The position numbers were made by a program, and so were the translations under genes. The notes beneath the pieces are model-generated. The model saw only the letters and a list, made by a program, of their open reading frames with translations. It had not been told where the DNA came from and made no database searches. A stretch of DNA of 64,000 nucleotides from Sipunculus nudus (lineage: Eukaryota > Annelida > Sipuncula > Golfingiida > Sipunculidae). This document shows, in pieces, positions 59,501 through 64,000 of the stretch (positions within the stretch are counted from its first letter, which is position 1; every line of letters begins with the position of its first letter). The stretch lies in assembly GCA_026874595.1 (NCBI GenBank), contig CM049319.1, positions 60,642,917-60,706,916 on the forward strand. The letters are read 5' to 3'.

Positions 59501-60166
59501 AAAAATTTTCCTTGCAAATGAGAGTAACAAATGGGAATAAATTTCAAATGGCACTGAGACCTAGAGTCAAAAAAGTGCGCATTGAAAATGCACGAGCGCC
59601 CTCTGGGGTCAGGTGTGACGGAAAGGGTGTCCTATTTTGTGGAACAGCCCTTGATAAACTCCGGCCCGGCGGCATCCGAGTGTAACAAAATAAGTGATAA
59701 CTAAATTAATGTGGGGAATTGAAGCCTAGGATTGGCTGTGCTTGAGTTTTCATTCCAAAACTGTATATCTGAGTACTTTTTGCACAGATAAATTTTACCA
59801 TAATTGCAAAATACTTGCATTCCAGTTGACGTCCGGCCGACGTCAGACCGACGTCCGACTCACGTCTGAGATGAATGACGGTAAATAAAATTATAATTAG
59901 TCCTTATTTATTCACGTTACTCCGTACGATCAAGGTCTATTTATGGACAATGGCCATGTGAAATTTTATAGGTAATTGATGAGTATTCATTAAAATATGT
60001 CGATATTTGTAAAATCGGCGTCCGACTTCCGGCGTCCGGGTTTTACACACAGCCATCCGCAACAATTCATAATGCATCTCTGCGAATCGTTCATATATAC
60101 ATCAAAACAGGAAAAGAAGACTAAAATACCACATACAAGCTCAAACGTCTGTGACCTGGCGTTCAT
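41454..60166 (-). CDS. ATG101: ATG101, autophagy-initiation complex subunit (8 exons)
   Basis: Eight exons on the minus strand join through GT-AG introns into 657 nt encoding 218 residues, the same length as human ATG101. Conserved stretches are visible in every exon, for example [49 protein letters not shown] and [13 protein letters not shown]. The whole protein is one HORMA domain. The WF finger residues Trp110 and Phe112 (RGRWPF) are kept at the human positions. In animals ATG101 binds and stabilises ATG13 in the ULK1/ATG1 kinase complex that starts autophagosome formation in the cytosol; the WF finger recruits downstream factors. Intron sizes from the 5' side are about 7.5, 2.5, 1.1, 1.0, 0.9, 4.4 and 0.7 kb, inflated by repeats. 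No frame damage was seen, so it is probably functional. Confidence 0.96.
42232..42398 (-). CDS. ATG101: ATG101 coding exon 7
   Basis: Acceptor TTCCACTCAG; the first two bases finish a Glu codon, then [11 protein letters not shown] to DVQPYLFK, donor GTAACT. The longest exon (167 nt) and the clearest family match. Confidence 0.96.
42522..42922. mobile_element. hAT-type MITE in ATG101 intron 6
   Basis: 401 bp with termini TAGGGCTGAAA and TTTCAGCCCTA and a perfect 8-bp target duplication GATAAGGA at 42514-42521 and 42923-42930. Arms rich in ACTCGAGTACTC-like repeats. The 8-bp duplication and CAGGG-like ends are hAT features. No transposase. Confidence 0.88.
43898..46565 (+). mobile_element. Family B element, complete, in ATG101 intron 6
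   Basis: 5' end TTTTTAGCGAACCTGTGAGC; near the 3' end CACAGGTTCGCATTAGGCC, then hairpin AGGCCT-GT-AGGCCT and CTTGTTT at about 46565. GCGAACCTGTG and CACAGGTTCGC are exact inverses, the first terminal and the second subterminal. Palindrome variants occur at about 44390 and 45541. Opposite in strand to the host gene. Non-coding; HINE-like. Confidence 0.7.
46792..46906 (-). CDS. ATG101: ATG101 coding exon 6 (WF finger)
   Basis: Acceptor TTATTGCCAG, then [15 protein letters not shown] with the WF finger, through [12 protein letters not shown], to a one-base overhang before donor GTAAGT. Confidence 0.95.
47083..47551 (-). mobile_element. Family H element, HINE-like, in ATG101 intron 5
   Basis: The minus strand starts TTAGAGCCCCGCTTG at 47551 and ends GCGGGCCCTCTGAGGACC (the subterminal inverted motif merging with a hairpin), then ACATCTAG at 47083. 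Contains two copies of a TCTGTAATTCAATAGGT unit. Non-coding. Confidence 0.6.
47785..47883 (-). CDS. ATG101: ATG101 coding exon 5
   Basis: Acceptor TTGTCACAG, 33 codons starting [14 protein letters not shown], donor GTCAGA after GGC CAG. Phase 0 at both ends. The donor is weaker than those of the other exons. Confidence 0.94.
48258..48413. mobile_element. Short MITE in ATG101 intron 4
   Basis: Ends CATTGAAACCTGTGTAATC and its rough inverse near 48390-48413 (ACATGTTTCACTGTG); internal AGACCACCC and GTGGTCT motifs as in pogo/mariner-like MITEs. The target TA is clear only on the left. Confidence 0.5.
48893..48976 (-). CDS. ATG101: ATG101 coding exon 4
   Basis: Acceptor TTTTTCAG, 28 codons from [15 protein letters not shown] to DFVDFTY, donor GTAAGT. 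Phase 0 at both ends. Confidence 0.95.
50071..50111 (-). CDS. ATG101: ATG101 coding exon 3
   Basis: Acceptor TTTATTGCAG, then [13 protein letters not shown], donor GTGAGA. 41 nt; too short to stand out as an open frame and found by homology and phase. Confidence 0.94.
51895..52505. repeat. Minisatellite, about 28-bp unit, in ATG101 intron 2
   Basis: About 20 variably truncated copies of a unit like TGACATTGTATCATGATGAT followed by ATGATATC. GATATC and ATCATGAT make it rich in short palindromes. It stops about 60 bp from the exon 2 donor. Confidence 0.92.
52563..52599 (-). CDS. ATG101: ATG101 coding exon 2
   Basis: Acceptor [20 protein letters not shown] plus one base, donor GTGAGT. 37 nt; the split codon AGT (Ser) is completed in exon 3. 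A minisatellite begins about 60 bp beyond the donor. Confidence 0.94.
52780..55452 (-). mobile_element. Family A element in ATG101 intron 1
   Basis: Plus strand begins ACAAGGGACCTATGGGTC, the inverted family A 3' hairpin end, and is colinear in reverse with 18711-21333. At 55200-55236 a second copy of the family 5' tip (CTATAGCTCAGATGACTTATAG) is inserted about 220 bp before the true 5' end. The extreme tip at 55452 is degenerate. Same strand as ATG101. Confidence 0.68.
55618..56112. mobile_element. 495-bp inverted-repeat element with hairpin termini
   Basis: Ends AGTTGTGGCTCTGTTG and its inverse; the terminal repeats are about 57 bp with a few mismatches. Each terminal repeat contains its own hairpin, GTGGCTCTG...CAGAGCCAC. 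No clear target duplication, no coding capacity. Confidence 0.7.
56595..57154. mobile_element. 560-bp nested TIR element with 10-bp target duplication
   Basis: Direct repeats ACTATTTTCC at 56585-56594 and 57155-57164. Terminal inverted repeats of about 90 bp (from GCCCGATTGAATCGGACTC on the left), each itself palindromic through ATCGGACTCAATAT and ATATATTGAGTCCGAT. The 9-10 bp duplication suggests a Mutator-like origin; that class is inference. Confidence 0.72.
57035..57064. repeat. 30-bp perfect palindrome
   Basis: Centred on GGATCC, with arms AGAAGATGCAACGGA and its exact inverse. Lies inside the nested TIR element, outside its terminal repeats. Confidence 0.95.
57328..57812. other. Intron 1 sequence without a recognised element
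   Basis: Moderately CpG-containing. Includes a 10-bp inverted pair CCCAAGACGT (57356-57365) and ACGTCTTGGG (57401-57410). No gene or repeat recognised. Confidence 0.5.
58295..59216 (+). pseudogene. NADAR domain fused to SGNH-hydrolase-like domain
   Basis: The N-terminal part resembles NADAR (YbiA/RibX-like): [17 protein letters not shown] (58295-58348), then [10 protein letters not shown] and WESVKEEVM (58351-58476), then [22 protein letters not shown] and [11 protein letters not shown]. Two frameshifts break it: an extra AT at about 58349 and a lost base at 58476. The usual first 15-20 NADAR residues are absent. From 58476 to the stop at 59216 the frame is open and continues into an SGNH-like domain with IIHLGGND (block III) and DGVHLT (block V). 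At the block I position, where a GDS-type nucleophile Ser is expected, the sequence reads LACEV. NADAR enzymes remove ADP-ribose from guanine or act on riboflavin-pathway intermediates; the role of this fusion is unknown. Confidence 0.75.
59344..59349 (+). terminator. Polyadenylation signal of the NADAR-SGNH gene
   Basis: AATAAA 128 bp after the stop codon, still between the terminal repeats; a second AATAAATAAATAAG-type run lies at about 59425. Supports past transcription from the plus strand. Confidence 0.5.
60137..60166 (-). CDS. ATG101: ATG101 coding exon 1
   Basis: ATG at 60166-60164 begins [10 protein letters not shown], matching the known animal ATG101 N-terminus, then a donor GTATGT. 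Phase 0 at the end. The 5' UTR boundary is not determined. Confidence 0.93.
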
Positions 60167-61847
60167 CTAGACGCGTCAGTCTTCAATCTCGAGCATAAAT
60201 GACACTGGTTTACGTTAACAAGTTTCACTTTTGTCAGCTAGATGTGTTCCCGTCTGTTTGCTGTCATTACTTGTTTGCCATCAATCGGTCGTAGGATATG
60301 TCGTAAATTATAAGTCGCCTTTGTTTATTGTTATTTTTTCTAGAACAAAGTCAGTTTTTCATATACTGAAAATATAAAAGCTACATACTTTCAGCAATAT
60401 TCTCATCTATTTCCTACAAAATCTGATTCTACTTTTACGACTTTGATCCTCGGCGCCATCTGTCGGCTATACCTGGCACACCGCTTAGCATTTTTCTCCA
60501 CTAGAGGGCACTTACTGTAAAATTTTATGGCTGCGCTCAGCTCTGTTGGTTAATTCCGTTTAATGTTGCGAATATGTTTGAAAACATATTATCTTTAACA
60601 CTTTTTTTGTTTATTTAATATCTTAGTTTAAAAAAGCAGTTACAGGTCATTTATAAAAAAAAAGTATCATTTGTTAATTTGTTAAAGAATTGTAATAACT
60701 TTTAAGATAATGTACGCTATTGTTAAATGTATCCATACTGCCAGATTGGGAAATAATATTTATTGGAAAATGAAAAACAGCTTTAAATTTTAAAATCTTC
60801 ATACCAACAACAAAAATTATGTTTAAATATAGCAGATCTAATAGAGGATATACTGAGAAATCAAAATATGTAAATGTCATTGGGACAAAGTTATTTCATT
60901 ATATATTTATAGCTACACTGAACCGAGGTAGTTCGACGATATTAAGACTTTAACCCACTTGGTTGCATGATTGTAAGTGACCGCATTTATTGGACCCATC
61001 TATCATTCCACAAAAGTTAAATCACAATCACGAAGAACGTTCGGGGATTTTGTGTTTTGGAAAAACTAATAAAAATGTATGCTGTCAGTCGTTATGTGTA
61101 CAGGCTCTGGCAAAATGATAATTAATTAAAATAATGAGTGAGTGTGATGCATGTTACATTACAGCTTCCTCGACTCGACTCAAAAATCAAGTAAAATCCT
61201 GGAGGTGTCCGAGGTCACCAGGGGATCACCCAACTTTTATTGATTAAAAATGATGTAATCGAGTCCCCAACATCCGTTCTTCGAGTGCAAGTCCGAGGTC
61301 AGGACACCCGAGTCCAATTCCAAATCCTTTACGTTCGAGTTCAAGTCCAGCTTTTTCGAGTCAGAGTCACTTGGAACATGAGTTGAAATCCGAGTCCGAT
61401 TCCAATACCTATCTCCTGGATGTGATATTTTAAATGGACATTTTATATGTTCATGTGTTTGTTTACTATACATGCTCTTTACTTGAATATTAAATTAGGG
61501 GCCTACCCCTTGCTCCCGATGCTGGACTAATGTTTGGTAAATATGGTTTATTTTTTATTTCTAATATTCTGTTGGTAGCTCGCACATATATACAAGTCTT
61601 TAAAGTAGGTTACAGAGCTTTTTCTACTGGATTCGAGATGGACCAGTCTCGGTCTGATAACTCGAGTCTTAAACTCCTTGTCCGTGTAGAAGGCACCCTC
61701 AGCCTCCGTCATCCCTCGTCCGCCATCCGTCTTCACTGTCCACACCTACCCGCGTTTTTTGCCGTCCGCACCCGCACTCATCATCCTTGCTTCATATTTA
61801 AAACACTATTATCTTTCACGCAGGTTTGAACATACATACATATATAT
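60167..61847 (-). promoter_or_regulatory. ATG101 upstream region
   Basis: Sequence 5' of the ATG101 start codon. It lacks family A-H elements in its first 500 bp, which fits a conserved promoter. No TATA box is clear. 61150-61420 is rich in CGAGTCC-type words reminiscent of the hAT MITE arms at 42522, but no ends were found. Transcription start not determinable here. Confidence 0.45.
60498..60511 (+). promoter_or_regulatory. CTCF-like motif
   Basis: CCACTAGAGGGCAC fits the core CTCF consensus CCASYAGRKGGCRS at all 14 positions. A weaker, opposite-strand relative (CCGACAGATGGCGCC, plus-strand 60452-60466) lies 32 bp away. 332 bp upstream of the ATG101 start codon. Motif match only. Confidence 0.5.
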
Positions 61848-62665
61848 AGAAAAAGCCGCTTAATTGCAAGAGGCTTTTGTCAAGCAATTTTGTTGCAATT
61901 AACCGAAGTTGCATATAGGCGAAGTTCACCGTCTACCATATGTAAGGGGAAGCCGAATGATCGATTGGACCGCCGAATATCTAAGTAATTTAGCATTTGT
62001 TTTGTAACACTATTCGTATTGTGATAAAGAAGTAGAGATCGTTGCGTTTGCGCTTGCCAATCATGATTGAAAAGTGACATGATTCGAAATTTGCTTGTCT
62101 TTTATAGAAGAGATGTTTTGACAAGACATAACGAACACAAGGGGTTAACAATGTAAGTTTATATAAGAGCCTTTGACAATTCTATTATGAGTATCATCAA
62201 AGGAACAAACCATGGGACAGCAAGCACACACAGTTTGTTTGACAAACAAACTCAAGCTAGTTAAGAGTTGCTCTGGTGATCAAGGTGTTTAATATGCGTG
62301 ATGTATTTTTAACCCACCATTGTTAACCCACTTCAAAGAGATTTGTGCTGTGACCCTATCGAACTGCATCACCGAGCACAGGGTAATTAAGGTCCTTTGT
62401 ACACATGTGCACCTGCATTTATCACAGCGGCTACTTTTGAACTTCCGGTCTATGATCATTATTGGGATAACACAAACACAACTCACCGACTCATTAGAGA
62501 ACTTGCATTTAACGTGAGTTTTCTACCTTTCTGCCCATATTTTTCCTTTTCGTTAATCGGAAGTTTGCGATTATAAGGCTTCCGATTATGCGGCGCGTTT
62601 TTGATGATAATATATAGGAAATGGTTTTGGTGTCTGAATTTCTTGCAAATAAGCGGCATTTTCTG
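61848..62665. mobile_element. Decayed pogo/Tigger-like element
   Basis: Left end GAAAAAGCCGCTTAATTGCA and right end inverse CAGAAAATGCCGCTTATTTG agree at most positions; subterminal words of the CGGAAG/CGCATAATCGG type occur inside both ends. About 0.8 kb, no transposase frame, TA flank visible on the left only. Confidence 0.42.
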
Positions 62666-63500
62666 TTAAATTGTAAAATAAATAGAATATTTATTGCCAT
62701 TTAGTGGACAGGAGGCGCTGCACTCAGGGTTCACTAATTACCGCGCCTACAGGTGTCTATTACGTAACTGATCACCAAACGCTGCACTTGTCTCATTATA
62801 GCGGCGGCAGCTCGAGAGTTCGCACAGTTAATTTTTTTTTAATTTCACATTTTTAAAGTTTTTAAAGTTATATTGAGCACTTTTATATCTTTATGAGGCA
62901 GTTTATAACCACCGATTGCCATGTATAACTGCAGCGAATGGAATACAACGTTATAAGCCCAACACCGTCTTGTTATTTATGGACACTAACGACTTGCAAA
63001 TAAATGGCGTCGTCTGTATATATATACAAATCAGGCTGAAATCAGGCCGAGTCCATCTCCAATCCAGTGGAAAAAAGTCACATAAGGTCCTGAAAATGTG
63101 TGTGTGTGTGGGGGGGGGGGAGTCATCCGGGCCGCAAAAATAAACTGAAACCTTTAAAAAAAGGGGGGCTGAAGAAAAAAAAAAGGGGGGGGGCTCCCCC
63201 TGGATCCGCTTTTGAGTAATGATAATCTTAATGTAAAAATTATAACTGTTAAAACATGTGTTTCTTTATCCAATTATGATATTTTATTCTAGATTCTATA
63301 GTTCTAATAACAAATTAACTATTGCTGCGTACCCTCATTATAACCTAGAATTTCACCGAATCCATGTAACTGAGGCTTAAAACTGTGATTTAAAATGGGA
63401 CTAATTTCACCTCCGTGTCTCTATGAACTGTAAACCCCGTTTCAAAAAGGATGCTTAAATTATTTTCTATACAAGTTAATAATTGTGATTTAATTATGCT

Positions 63501-63542
<42 letters not shown>

Positions 63543-64000
63543 ATATAATTGGCTATATTTGTTTCGTCGGATTACTAGTAAATTTATATTTTAAAGGCAT
63601 AGACTTTAATCCAAATTACCCCGGCCCCGCTCCTTTGATGACTTATTTGATTCTACTTCTCACATACGCTCTTTACACAGCGCTTTACCCATAGGCCAAC
63701 TACCTTTATCGTAAGCGCTGTTTGTTATGACCTTGTATCCTGAATCTCTATACCAGAGGGTTGCACTGTATTTTGGTCAAATCAGATGAGACCATGTGCT
63801 GGAAGACACACGGTTTACCAGCAAAGCGAGGAAAACACGAAGCCAGTGTTGTTCATTTCGTTTTGAGTGACAGCTCATCGCCCCGGCGACCGTTTGAACA
63901 GTCCACAGGCTCAGAGAGAATTGCCTAACACGTGGTTTCTGGGCGGAGCCTGATGCCTGTCGAGTGTTTGTTGACTTGCATTTGATTGGCTGCTAGTCAC
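62666..64000. promoter_or_regulatory. Right edge, promoter-like motifs, no gene recognised
   Basis: Near the edge: an E-box CACGTG at 63929-63934, GC-box GGGCGG at 63941-63946, and inverted CCAAT box GATTGG at 63984-63989, with higher GC than the surroundings. These could belong to a gene beyond the window. Poly-G and A/G-rich tracts occur at 63110-63190. No convincing coding exon. Confidence 0.35.
63505..63548. repeat. (AT)n / (GTAT)n microsatellite
   Basis: AT run followed by GTAT repeats, read directly. Confidence 0.9.

Larger units (their letters stand above)
57813..59955. mobile_element. TIR element carrying a NADAR-SGNH gene
   Basis: Left terminal repeat 57813-58166 and right repeat 59591-59955 are inverted copies of each other at high identity, with small indels, both starting GGCCATTGTCCATAAATAG. 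Each contains several GGACGTC/GACGTC motifs. The 1.4 kb between them holds the NADAR-SGNH pseudogene on the plus strand and polyadenylation signals. No transposase is present, and no target duplication is certain because the outermost GGCC is itself a palindrome. A non-autonomous DNA transposon with captured cargo is the best reading. Confidence 0.75.

Noticed and set aside
61530-61829. 99-codon plus-strand frame upstream of ATG101
   Set aside because: No domain, no splice support, and overlaps an opposing frame of similar quality.

Overview
The window is eukaryotic: one conserved gene split by GT-AG introns, a Ty3/Gypsy-type LTR retrotransposon, a tRNA-derived SINE, MITEs, microsatellites, and nested repeats occupying most of the rest. 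The gene's spread and the repeat style (many short rolling-circle-like elements with internal tandem repeats and CCGTCCGTC-rich 5' ends) suggest a marine mollusc, probably a bivalve. That placement is inference; nothing in the window names a species.

Layout. 1-5490 is AT-rich sequence with no recognisable gene. 5491-30804 is a nest of at least seven repeat families, called A to G here. 30805-39438 is a decayed LTR retrotransposon on the minus strand with pol order protease-integrase-reverse transcriptase-RNase H, as in Gmr1-like Gypsy elements. Its integrase is split by a second, non-autonomous LTR element, which itself carries a family A insertion. 39439-41453 holds a short repeat and a MITE. 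41454-60166 is the autophagy gene ATG101 on the minus strand, 8 coding exons encoding 218 residues. Its introns hold a hAT-type MITE, rolling-circle-like elements (A, B, H), a 28-bp minisatellite, several inverted-repeat elements and, in intron 1, a 2.1-kb element with about 350-bp terminal inverted repeats carrying a broken NADAR-SGNH gene. 60167-64000 is the upstream region of ATG101 with CTCF-like motifs, a pogo-like remnant, and promoter-like motifs at the right edge.

Most notable points. (1) The NADAR-SGNH gene inside a terminal-inverted-repeat element 181 bp from the first coding exon of ATG101. (2) Several sequence-unrelated families share one end design: a 5' terminal motif after a T run, its inverted copy near the 3' end, a short hairpin, then a CTAG or CTTGTT end. 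This matches non-autonomous Helentron/Helitron-like elements (HINEs). (3) The palindrome GGTGGCGCCACC recurs inside the tandem units of at least four of these families. (4) Family G carries direct repeats of the nuclear-receptor half-site AGGTCA.

ATG101 is the only gene in the window that looks intact. All retrotransposon and NADAR-SGNH reading frames are broken. Repeat family letters are local labels, and repeat boundaries are good to a few bases unless stated otherwise.
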